In this document: positions 16,823 through 24,203 of the stretch, one piece after another
Layout: each line of letters begins with the position of its first letter
Position numbering within the stretch: position 1 is the first letter of the stretch
Origin: Planctomicrobium piriforme
Lineage (GTDB): Bacteria > Planctomycetota > Planctomycetia > Planctomycetales > Planctomycetaceae
DNA: 64,000 nt
Direction of reading: 5' to 3'
Assembly: GCF_900113665.1 (NCBI RefSeq)
Contig: NZ_FOQD01000007.1
Span: 124,001-188,000 of the forward strand
The notes under the pieces: generated by a model
Databases searched by the model: none
Seen by the model: only the letters and a program-made list of their open reading frames with translations
What the model was told of the DNA's origin: nothing
Translations under genes and position numbers: made by a program

Positions 16823-17332
16823 GTGTTAGAGTACGATTGGGATAAGAGCGTCGGGCACTGGATTTGTTCTACGTCCCATGCGATGCGAAAGTACATCGGG
16901 ACCCAGTTTGCCAGAGAGGGAATCACTCTCCGGCAGTGGGAAGTTCTGGCGTGGTTATCCTCGTCAGGAGGCTGCGGGTCGCAGTCGGAACTCGCTGAAA
17001 TCATGGGAATTGAGCCGCACACGCTCGCTGGCGTGCTGAGCCGCATGCAGCGGGACGGGTTGCTGGAACGCAAGTCCTGCGATCACGATCGCCGGAAAAA
17101 CATCATTCACCCGACCGAGAAAGCGGACGTTCTCTGGCGTCGCGTGAGCATGCTTTGTCACGGAATTCGCCAGCAGGCGACCGAAGGTTTTTCGACCGAC
17201 GAGTTGAACACCCTTCGCGATCTGTGCGAACGCATTCGCCAGAACCTGGAAATCGCAGAAAAGGAAGAGATGGCACGTCGCGGCGCGCCCCCGATTCCGG
17301 CTGTGATCGCCTTCCAGGGCGCCGAGACGTAG
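16823..17332 (+). CDS. MarR-family transcriptional regulator
   Basis: The 169-residue product has a winged helix-turn-helix domain of the MarR type: LRQWEVLAWLSSSGGCGSQS, LAEIMGIEPHTLAGVLSRMQ (recognition helix), then the wing LLERKSCDHDRRKNIIHPT. Flanking helices should form the dimer interface. GTG 16823 is preceded by GGAGAAAGAG eight bases upstream. It is monocistronic: a strong terminator follows at 17362, and the next gene is convergent. The two palindromes upstream suggest autoregulation. No ligand or target can be read from the sequence. Confidence 0.88.
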   Translation: MLEYDWDKSVGHWICSTSHAMRKYIGTQFAREGITLRQWEVLAWLSSSGGCGSQSELAEIMGIEPHTLAGVLSRMQRDGLLERKSCDHDRRKNIIHPTEKADVLWRRVSMLCHGIRQQATEGFSTDELNTLRDLCERIRQNLEIAEKEEMARRGAPPIPAVIAFQGAET

Positions 17333-17361
17333 GTGTTAACCGGTCACGGGGATGCAACGAA

Positions 17362-17407
17362 CAGGCCGATGCCCAAGAGTGAGCATCGGCCTGGTTTTGT
17401 CGTTTTC
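17362..17407 (+). terminator. Rho-independent terminator of the marR-like gene
   Basis: CAGGCCGATGC (17362-17372) pairs perfectly with GCATCGGCCTG (17383-17393), an 11-base-pair stem with a 10-base loop, followed by GTTTTGTCGTTTT. Confidence 0.88.
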
Positions 17408-17435
17408 AGTTGCCACTGTCGCTTGAGCCGATGCC

Positions 17436-19802
17436 CTATTTTCCGGCGGTCTGCGGCACATAGGCCGACTTCGCTTTCGAAGCTGCGGGAGTCTGGTTTT
17501 CGCGGTAATACGTCCCGTACGAATCGTAGTCGTAGCCAGATTCGCCAGAGGTTGTCGGCTGGAAGTCGTTGGCGATGACTCCGTACACCTGAACCCCGTG
17601 AGACTGCAATGTTTCGTGAACGCGCTGGACAGTGGCCCGCTTCGTCTTCTTCATGCGGACGACCAGCAACAGGCCGTCGGCATGCGGAGAGATGATGCAC
17701 GGATCGCTCACCGCCAGAATCGGCGGAGAATCGAGCAGCACCACATCGTATTCTTCGCGGGCACGTCGCAGCATCACCTGCAGCGTTCCGGTGGAAAGCA
17801 GTTCGGCGGGATTTTCCGGGCACAGGCCGGCGGTCATCAACGACAGGTTTTCGATCTGCGTCGGACGCACGGCGTTCTGCCAGTCGATTTCTCGAAGCAG
17901 TACGTCGGTCAGGCCGACTTCCTGTGGAACCTGAAACAATGTGTGCTGGGTCGGCCGCCGCAAGTCGCAATCGACCAGCAGCACCTTCTTGCCTGATTGA
18001 GCAATCGCAATCGCCAGGTTCGCAGCGGTCGTGCTCTTTCCTTCGCCCGGAGCGGCACTGCTCACCTGCACGACTTTGTGATCTTCCCGCATCGAGACGA
18101 ACAGCGTCGTGCGCACCGAGCGATAGGCTTCCGCCTCGCGGGAGCCGGGTCGATGGTAATAGCAGAGTGCAGGCGAGAGTCCTCGTTGCTGGGCAATCCG
18201 ATCGAGATCGGTGCTGGAAGAGAACGTCGGGACTGATCCCATCAGCGGTTCGTGGGTGAAGGTGGTCACGTCGTCCAGCGTCTTCAGCGAGGTGTCGTAC
18301 CATTCGCGGAAGTAGGCCAGGCAGAAGATGATCGCGATGCCCATCACGCCGCAGGTGCCGACGAGTTTGATCACCCGTTTCATCGAGCGTTCGATGCGCA
18401 CCTGAGAGATCTGCTGGAGGCGGTAGCCTTCCTGGCCGCGGGTGATGTCGTATTCGGCGATCTGATCGAACATCCGTTCGAGCTGCTGTTTCTTCTGGGC
18501 AATCTCGTCCTTGCGACGCTGGTCTTCCACTTCGAACATTTCCGCCTGCTTCGCCTTCTTCTGGGCGTCGGTATGCAGGAGGGCCAGATTCTGATTGTCG
18601 AGTTCCAGTTCCTTCAACTGCCCTTGGAGCGTGTCGCGATAGACGGAGACGAGATCCAGCCCGAGTGCGGCGGACCGCGAGGAAATGGGACCTTTTCCGG
18701 TCTGCTTGAGATCCGGCGGCGTCAGACCCTGGCGGGTGTAGAAGTCCAGAATGGTGTTAATCTGCCGACGGACGTTCCGCACCTGGGTGTGGTCGTCCCC
18801 CAGCGAGTGCAGCAGGCGTTGTTCGAGCAAACGGGCGGTCAGCAACTGACTGTCGAGTGCTCCTTTTTCCGGTGGTCCGGCAATGGACGCTCCGCCGCCG
18901 CCGTTTCCGCCGCCAGCTCCGGCTGTGCCAGTCGAGAGGGAATGCATCACCCAGAACTCGAGTTCTTCACGCGAGGCATTGTCTTTGAGTTTGCGGTCGA
19001 GCGTGGCGAGTCGGGCCTGAATGCTGGATCGCTTCCGCAGGTTTTCGTTCTGTGCGGTTTCGATCGATGCCAGTTCGGTTTCGTACTGGTTCTGAGCGGG
19101 AGCCGGCATGCCGTTGATGGAGACGATCGGCGAGGCTTTCAAAAACACCGGCGCGTCGTGGCGGAATTTCTGGTACTCCGCTTCGAGCGATTTGACATCG
19201 TTTTCAAGCTGTTGTTGGCGTTCCAGCAGCGACTTGTAGAGCTGCTGGGCGTTTTCGTCACGGGTGTCTTCGAGGTAATCGCGATAGGCTTCGACCATCG
19301 CCTGCACAACGGCGCGGGCAATCCGCTTATCGGGATGCAGGTAGGTGATCGACAGCACGTTGTCGAACGAGCTTTCCTGACCGGCGCTGCGCGAGACGGA
19401 GAGACCTTCCGTCACTTCGCGTAACGGGTCGTAGGCGTTGGCCAAGGCGGGGATTTCGTTCAGGCCATGATCTTTGAAGGCCCGTTCGACGATGAGGTCG
19501 GTTTGAATGAGCTGAACGTGATCGCCGCGCTCGCCGTAGCGGTTGGCTTCGCCGTTGTTGGCGGGCACCGAGGCCTTCTTGGAGACCAGCACCGATGTGG
19601 TCGCGGAGTAGACCGGACCCATCATCAGGTATAGCCCGACCCCCACCAGCAAACCCAGGAACAGACCGATGGCCATCGGTTTCCAGAGCGAAAGCACGAA
19701 GCTCACAATGTCGATGGAGCGCCCGGCCGTGGCTTTGTGAAAGCCGAATGGTGCGAAATCGAATTCGGCCGCTGCATTAGGTTGTTTCTGCGGTGCAGTC
19801 AC
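17436..19802 (-). CDS. Wzc-like polysaccharide co-polymerase with bacterial tyrosine kinase domain
   Basis: The 788-residue protein combines a Wzz-type chain-length domain, with membrane helices near residues 35-60 and 465-485 around a long coiled-coil periplasmic region, and a cytoplasmic BY-kinase. The kinase has Walker A SSAAPGEGKST (about 581-591), Walker A' LLVDCDLRRP, Walker B VVLLDSPP, and a C-terminal tyrosine cluster (SGYDYDSYGTYYRENQ) that is the usual autophosphorylation site. Such proteins control polymer length in exopolysaccharide export. The epimerase gene lies 103 bases upstream on the same strand, which suggests an exopolysaccharide operon, although the polymerase, flippase and OPX genes are not in the window. 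Confidence 0.93.
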   Translation of the reverse strand: MTAPQKQPNAAAEFDFAPFGFHKATAGRSIDIVSFVLSLWKPMAIGLFLGLLVGVGLYLMMGPVYSATTSVLVSKKASVPANNGEANRYGERGDHVQLIQTDLIVERAFKDHGLNEIPALANAYDPLREVTEGLSVSRSAGQESSFDNVLSITYLHPDKRIARAVVQAMVEAYRDYLEDTRDENAQQLYKSLLERQQQLENDVKSLEAEYQKFRHDAPVFLKASPIVSINGMPAPAQNQYETELASIETAQNENLRKRSSIQARLATLDRKLKDNASREELEFWVMHSLSTGTAGAGGGNGGGGASIAGPPEKGALDSQLLTARLLEQRLLHSLGDDHTQVRNVRRQINTILDFYTRQGLTPPDLKQTGKGPISSRSAALGLDLVSVYRDTLQGQLKELELDNQNLALLHTDAQKKAKQAEMFEVEDQRRKDEIAQKKQQLERMFDQIAEYDITRGQEGYRLQQISQVRIERSMKRVIKLVGTCGVMGIAIIFCLAYFREWYDTSLKTLDDVTTFTHEPLMGSVPTFSSSTDLDRIAQQRGLSPALCYYHRPGSREAEAYRSVRTTLFVSMREDHKVVQVSSAAPGEGKSTTAANLAIAIAQSGKKVLLVDCDLRRPTQHTLFQVPQEVGLTDVLLREIDWQNAVRPTQIENLSLMTAGLCPENPAELLSTGTLQVMLRRAREEYDVVLLDSPPILAVSDPCIISPHADGLLLVVRMKKTKRATVQRVHETLQSHGVQVYGVIANDFQPTTSGESGYDYDSYGTYYRENQTPAASKAKSAYVPQTAGK

Positions 19803-19905
19803 GAAAGGGGCTCCCTTACTGGTCAGCCAGATGTCGGTCTGACCGTTTCATTTCCGGTCGAGACCAGCTTGTGTTCAACTGTGTTTGAAAACGAAATGGA
19901 ATGCG

Positions 19906-20889
19906 TCAGTGTGCGGCGACGTTCGAGACGGCGTGCTTACGGGCCTGTTCGTCGCGGTAGTAGGCCAGCGTGTCGACCAGCCCCTCAGCCAGCGTCACGG
20001 TCGGTTCGTAGCCCAGATCCTGCCGGATGGCAGAAATGTCGGCCCACGAATGCAGCACGTCTCCGGCTCGCGGCGGATAAAACTCGGGGGAGAACGGGCA
20101 GTCGAGGCCCTGGCAAATCAACTGCAGCAGTTCGAGAACGCTGATCGTGCGTCCGCCGGCGACGTTGTAGACCTTGCCTGAGACGCCCGGCGTCGTAGCG
20201 GCGAGCAAATTCGCCCGGACCACGTTGCTGACATGGACGAAATCGCGAGACTGTTCGCCGGTGCCGTAGATTCGCGGCGTACGGCCTTCCAGCAGTGCGG
20301 CGGCGAACAGCGGAATCACAGCAGAATACGGGCTCTTCGGATCTTGTCTCGGACCAAAGACGTTGAAGTAGCGGAGTCGGACCACTTCCAGGTCGTAGGC
20401 CGAAGCGAACGATTGACAGTAGTATTCCCCGGCCACCTTCGCGGCGGCATAGGGGGAGAGAACTTCTGGAACCTGATCTTCCCGCTTGGGCATGACAGGG
20501 GAGTCGCCGTAGGCGCTGCTCGAACCTGCGAAGACCACGCGGCGGACGCCGCTCAATCGGGCGGCATTGAGAATATTGACGGTGCCTGTCACGCAGACTT
20601 CGTGCGTGGCAAGCGGATTTTCGATGCTGAGCGGAACGGAGGCGAGTGCCGCCTGATGAAAGACGACGTCCATCCCCTGCACGGCTGTGGTGACGGCGTC
20701 GGCATCGCGAACGTCGCCGTTAATGAATTCGATTTCGCCAGCGACATGCTCCAGATTGCGGAGATGCCCGGTGAAGAGGTTATCGAGCACCCGGACCTGA
20801 ACGCCGTCGCGGACGAGCTGCGTGACGAGGTGGGAGCCGATGAAACCGGCGCCGCCGGTGACGAGACATTTCGAAAGAGAAAACGACAC
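19906..20889 (-). CDS. NAD-dependent nucleotide-sugar epimerase (UDP-GlcNAc/UDP-glucose 4-epimerase-like)
   Basis: The extended short-chain dehydrogenase has the NAD motif CLVTGGAGFIGSHL, the catalytic Ser-Tyr-Lys set (AGSSSAYGDS, SPYAAAK) and RYFNVFGPRQDP, which is typical of WbpP-like 4-epimerases. I chose GTG 20889 (327 residues), preceded by GAGG, because it places the Rossmann strand at the N-terminus; ATG 20940 would add 17 unusual residues. Products of this enzyme probably feed the polysaccharide system of the BY-kinase downstream. Exact sugar specificity cannot be decided here. Confidence 0.88.
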   Translation of the reverse strand: MSFSLSKCLVTGGAGFIGSHLVTQLVRDGVQVRVLDNLFTGHLRNLEHVAGEIEFINGDVRDADAVTTAVQGMDVVFHQAALASVPLSIENPLATHEVCVTGTVNILNAARLSGVRRVVFAGSSSAYGDSPVMPKREDQVPEVLSPYAAAKVAGEYYCQSFASAYDLEVVRLRYFNVFGPRQDPKSPYSAVIPLFAAALLEGRTPRIYGTGEQSRDFVHVSNVVRANLLAATTPGVSGKVYNVAGGRTISVLELLQLICQGLDCPFSPEFYPPRAGDVLHSWADISAIRQDLGYEPTVTLAEGLVDTLAYYRDEQARKHAVSNVAAH

Positions 20890-21193
20890 TGCGGCCTCGC
20901 GGAAGGGTTCAAAAAGAGATCCCTTGCCAGCGAAATGCAAGGCGACCTGCTAGTGACCCTAGCTCGCAGGCAGCGGTGATGTCGGAAAATGGAGACACTG
21001 TTGCGAGGATTCCACATCCGGTTGTAGGGGTTGGGGAGTTGATAGGGGGGGAGGCGAACGTTTTGTCTCCGTGCCGAGAGGCGCGGACATTTGATTTCGT
21101 CCTGTGTTGCTTCTGCGAGAGCTGCGTCTTGCAAACTTGGCAAGTGGGCGCGCCAAGCAGTTCAAATTACGTCATTCCGCCGTAAAACCGTGT

Positions 21194-21230
21194 TTGATTT
21201 TGTAAGAAAACGTGCATAGTATTTCTTACA
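21194..21230 (+). promoter_or_regulatory. Promoter with overlapping 9-bp inverted repeat before the DUF6088 antitoxin gene
   Basis: TTGATT (21194-21199) and TAGTAT (21217-21222) form a plausible -35/-10 pair with a 17-base spacer. A perfect inverted repeat, TGTAAGAAA (21201-21209) and TTTCTTACA (21222-21230), covers the spacer and the -10 end. Transcription would begin within one or two bases of ATG 21230, and no Shine-Dalgarno sequence is present, so the transcript may be leaderless. The palindrome is the expected place for autorepression by the antitoxin. Confidence 0.55.
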
Positions 21231-21856
21231 TGAAGAAAACTGAAAAGTCCCCGCAATCCATTGATTCCCTGGTCTTTGCGACCATTCGCAGTCATGGCCG
21301 TGGTTCCGTATTTGTTCCAGCTGACTTTCTGGACATCGGCAGCCGAAGGGCGGTGGACGTGACCTTGCACCGGCTTGCGAAGCAGGGGGTCATACGCCGC
21401 CTCGCTCGGGGGGTGTACGACTTCCCAAAGGAGCACAAGGTTCTCGGTCCGCTCACACCATCCGCCGAGGTGGTGGCGCGGGCACTGGCGGGCCGTGATC
21501 GAACTCGCATCCAGCCGGCTGGAGCCTACGCTGCGAATGCCCTGGGGCTCTCCGAGCAGGTTCCGGCCAAGGTGGTGTTCCTGACAGATGGGCCAACCCG
21601 GACGGTTAAGGTCGGGCCAATCACAATCCAGCTTCGCCGAACGACGCCGAAGAACATGGAAGCAGCAGGCCGATTGAGCGGTCTGCTCATCCAGGCGTTT
21701 CGCGAGCTAGGCCAGGAGCATGTCACGCAACAACGAATAGATCACCTCAAACGGACGATCCCGGCCGCTCAACGGCGCGAGTTACTCAAAGACTTGCGGC
21801 TGGCTCCGGCATGGATGCACCCGATCTTTCGGGAACTGGCCGAGGAAAAAGTATGA
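21230..21856 (+). CDS. DUF6088 / AbiEi-like antitoxin
   Basis: The 208-residue protein has an N-terminal winged-helix segment (SRRAVDVTLHRLAKQGVIRR, then LARGVYDFP) and a C-terminal domain with PSAEVVARALAGRDR, PAGAYAANALGLSEQVPAK and LTDGPTRTVKVG, matching DUF6088 proteins of type IV toxin-antitoxin systems. AbiEi proteins bind inverted repeats at their own promoter through the winged helix. ATG 21230 sits at the end of such an inverted repeat; the upstream GTG at 21212 would lie inside it. The stop overlaps the toxin gene start (ATGA). Confidence 0.87.
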   Translation: MKKTEKSPQSIDSLVFATIRSHGRGSVFVPADFLDIGSRRAVDVTLHRLAKQGVIRRLARGVYDFPKEHKVLGPLTPSAEVVARALAGRDRTRIQPAGAYAANALGLSEQVPAKVVFLTDGPTRTVKVGPITIQLRRTTPKNMEAAGRLSGLLIQAFRELGQEHVTQQRIDHLKRTIPAAQRRELLKDLRLAPAWMHPIFRELAEEKV

Positions 21857-22869
21857 AGCTTAAATTCCTGGCACTGCCTGACGAAGAACGCCGGCTGTAC
21901 ATCGAACAAGCAGCCGTTCGACAAAATCTGGCGCCAGTGATCCTGGAAAAGGATTTCTGGGTCTGTTGGCTGCTGGGCATCCTTTTCGAATCCGAGTTCG
22001 CAGGCGACCTTGTGTTCAAGGGGGGCACATCGCTTTCGAAAGTCTTTGGTGTGATCGACCGATTCTCGGAAGACATCGACCTCTCGGTATCGCCAGCCTT
22101 CCTCAACCTGCCGGAGGTCGGTACGAGCCGCAACCAGGCCCATAAGTGGATGACCAAAGCCGAGGCCGCTTGTGGGGTCGCAGTGCAGAATCAAATTGCC
22201 CCGGTCCTGGAAGCTGCCGTTGCTGCTGTCCTCGGCGCACGCGAAGCCGCATGGTTCGAGTTTATGACCGATTCGGGTACGCACTCGCCGGTCTTGCTCT
22301 TCCATTATCCGTCAACGCAACCGGCTGGGTTCGAGTACCTCAAGCGTTCGGTGAAACTGGAATTCGGCTCACTAACCGATCAGCAGCCCTTTGGTCGGCA
22401 TCCGATTCAGCCTTGGGTTGCCGAAGTGCTGCCTGCCGCCTTCCCGGACTGGAAGTGCGAAGTGCTGGCGCTGGAAATGGAGCGAAGCTTTTGGGAGAAG
22501 GCAACGATCCTGCACGCTGAGTTTCATCGTCCTGCCGGCAAGCCGACTCCGGATCGCTTTTCGCGGCACTACGCTGACACAGCGTCGTTGGCGAAGCATC
22601 CCATCGCGAGTAAAGCGGCAGACGACCATACCCTTCGCAACCGCGTCGTGCAGTGGAAGAGCCAGTTCTTCGGCAGTTCGTGGGCGAGTTACGACCAGGC
22701 CAAGCCCGGCACATTCCGGCTCGTTCCTCCCGCCCAACGACTCCCGGCACTCCGACAGGACTATCAGGCCATGCGGGACATGTACCTCTCTGAACCCGCA
22801 AACTTTGACGACGTGCTTGCAGATTTGACCAACTTGGAGCAGCGAATTAATCAGCAGATTGGCGGATGA
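21853..22869 (+). CDS. AbiEii/AbiGii-type nucleotidyltransferase toxin
   Basis: The 338-residue protein has the polymerase-beta-like nucleotidyltransferase signature KGGTSLSKVF (residues 56-65) followed by RFSEDIDLSV with Asp74 and Asp76, and an upstream EKDFWVCWLL helix typical of the AbiEii family. Characterised AbiEii-family toxins transfer nucleotides to RNA targets such as tRNA and cause growth arrest or phage abortive infection. A conserved C-terminal section includes FWEKATILHAEFHR and RHYADTASLA. Catalytic residues look intact. GAGGA lies just upstream, and four bases overlap the antitoxin gene, so the pair is translationally coupled. Confidence 0.88.
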   Translation: MKLKFLALPDEERRLYIEQAAVRQNLAPVILEKDFWVCWLLGILFESEFAGDLVFKGGTSLSKVFGVIDRFSEDIDLSVSPAFLNLPEVGTSRNQAHKWMTKAEAACGVAVQNQIAPVLEAAVAAVLGAREAAWFEFMTDSGTHSPVLLFHYPSTQPAGFEYLKRSVKLEFGSLTDQQPFGRHPIQPWVAEVLPAAFPDWKCEVLALEMERSFWEKATILHAEFHRPAGKPTPDRFSRHYADTASLAKHPIASKAADDHTLRNRVVQWKSQFFGSSWASYDQAKPGTFRLVPPAQRLPALRQDYQAMRDMYLSEPANFDDVLADLTNLEQRINQQIGG

Positions 22870-22884
22870 GAGTTAGGCTGTCGT

Positions 22885-23364
22885 TCATAGCATGCGAAAC
22901 ATGACCAGAGCATCGACGTAGCCCTTTTCCGAATGGGCGAAGGCCCCGGGCAGCGTTGCGAGGACTTCAAATCCGAGGCTTTTCCAGAGCCGCACCGCGC
23001 TCTCGTTTGTGCTCACGACGAAGTTGAACTGCATCGCCTGGAACCCTTTTGATCGGGCAAGGTCGAGGGAGTGCAGGCACATCGCTCAGGCGATGCCGCG
23101 GCCGCGTGCTTCGATGGAAGTCATGTATCAGCAGTTTGCGACATGAGACCCGCCGCCGAGCTGGTTTGGTCGCAGGTAAAACGTGCCCACGATTCGGCCG
23201 TCGTCTTCGAAGACGTAAGTCTCCCGGTCGGCTCCGGTCCAATAGGCGAGGGCTTGCTCTCGAGTCATGTCGCGGGGAAGAGCGTAGGTCTCGCCGGCTC
23301 GAATGACGGGTTCAAGGATTGTCCAAATCGCTGCTGCGTCGTTGTCACTCGCGAGTCTGATCAT
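22885..23364 (-). pseudogene. GNAT acetyltransferase broken by two in-frame TGA codons
   Basis: From ATG 23364 the frame reads MIRLASDNDAAAIWTILEPV and continues through a GNAT-like core (YVFEDDGRIVGTFYLRPNQL, SHVANC). TGA at 23128-23130 interrupts it, then YMTSIEARGRGIA follows in the same frame, a second TGA at about 23086-23088, then AMCLHSLDLARSKGF to the natural stop at 22885. The acetyl-CoA loop (RGRGIA-x-A) is thus present but cut. The total of about 160 codons is full length for a GNAT. The stops replace positions normally Gly and Arg or Gly, consistent with single-base changes from GGA or CGA. Confidence 0.82.
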
Positions 23365-23393
23365 GCTTCGATGGCCTTTGTTGACAGCGAGAG

Positions 23394-23434
23394 TGCACTC
23401 GCTCACGCTTCGTGTTCTGATTTGCAGACCGCAC
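23394..23434 (+). repeat. Direct repeat, copy A, upstream of the VOC gene
   Basis: This 41-base segment begins TGCACTCGCTCACGCTTCGT and matches 23907-23947 at 37 of 41 positions. Its start overlaps an inverted repeat AGCGAG-AGTGCA-CTCGCT (23386-23403). It lies between the divergent GNAT pseudogene and the VOC gene. Confidence 0.75.
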
Positions 23435-23486
23435 ATGGAACGTGCAAATGGTTGGTGGCGTGACGAATGGCTACAGTGAATCCACT

Positions 23487-23873
23487 ATGGTCAAGATATT
23501 CCGCGTCATTCTGCCTGTCTCTGATATTGAACAGGCCACAAACTTTTACTGCGAGTTCCTCGGACAATCTGGCCGACGTGTCAGCCCGGGGCGACATTAC
23601 TTCGATTGTGGCAGCGTGATTCTGGCTTGCTTTGACCCGCGATCAGACGGCGACGGATTTGATGCCAAACCGAACCCTGATCATCTCTATTTCGCAGTAT
23701 CGGATCTTGATGCCGTCTTCGAACGCGCGAGACGGTTGAATTGCCAGGAAATCGAACCGCACATTGCTGTCCGGCCATGGGGTGAGCGAAGTTTCTACTG
23801 TAAAGATCCATTCGGAAACCCGATCTGCATCGTCGATGATCAAACACTTTTCACCGGCCGGCAGATGCCGTGA
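23487..23873 (+). CDS. VOC (glyoxalase/bleomycin-resistance/dioxygenase) superfamily protein
   Basis: The 128-residue single-copy VOC protein starts MVKIFRVILPVSDIEQATNF and shows the paired beta-alpha-beta-beta-beta modules, with HLYFAVSDLDAVFERARR marking the second module and WGERSFYCKDPFGNPICIVD the metal-site glutamate region. Members include antibiotic-binding proteins, lyases and isomerases; no substrate can be inferred. ATG 23487 has only a weak ribosome site. The gene is enclosed by direct repeats A and B, 513 bases apart. Confidence 0.83.
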   Translation: MVKIFRVILPVSDIEQATNFYCEFLGQSGRRVSPGRHYFDCGSVILACFDPRSDGDGFDAKPNPDHLYFAVSDLDAVFERARRLNCQEIEPHIAVRPWGERSFYCKDPFGNPICIVDDQTLFTGRQMP

Positions 23874-24203
23874 TCCGATCATTTTGGGCTCATGGGGCAG
23901 TGAGGATGCACTCGCTCACGCTTCGTGCTCTGATTTACGGCCCGCACTCAAAACGGGTTCCGCGAATTCCGGGGTTGAAACAGGTCGCGGGGACTTGCGT
24001 TTTTGGCACTCCTTCCCAGACAATCCGCGCGGGGTTCGCTGGCGCGCCGCAATGGCGTGGGCGGACCGCATGGTTTCTGTTCCGCAAGCGCCGGTCGCAG
24101 TTCAGGGCAACCCCCTGCTGAGGAACGCCGCTTGCAGCGCCCCTGCGACATGGCCGGTCATGGCTACGCTCGCAGTCGGTGAAACGAATTAGGTCGATGT
24201 GGC
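23874..24203. other. Intergenic region after the VOC gene
   Basis: This stretch of 330 bases holds direct repeat B at 23907-23947 and otherwise no convincing gene. Short open frames have no recognisable motif. It must contain the promoter of the S1-domain gene, but I could not point to one with confidence. Confidence 0.4.
23907..23947 (+). repeat. Direct repeat, copy B, downstream of the VOC gene
   Basis: The segment starts TGCACTCGCTCACGCTTCGT and differs from copy A at 23394 in four positions. Upstream bases form GTGAG and CTCAC arms (23900-23918) around GATGCACTCG. Confidence 0.75.

Noticed and set aside
22869..23950. Integron-like gene cassettes (GTTAGGC occurs at 22871, with small GNAT and VOC genes and repeats)
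   Set aside because: No paired RYYYAAC/GTTRRRY attC site of proper length could be found around either gene, and no integrase is present. The direct repeats do not resemble attC.
23870..24121. Small gene (83 codons) after the VOC gene
   Set aside because: It starts in the VOC stop region, runs through the direct repeat and has no motif or ribosome site.
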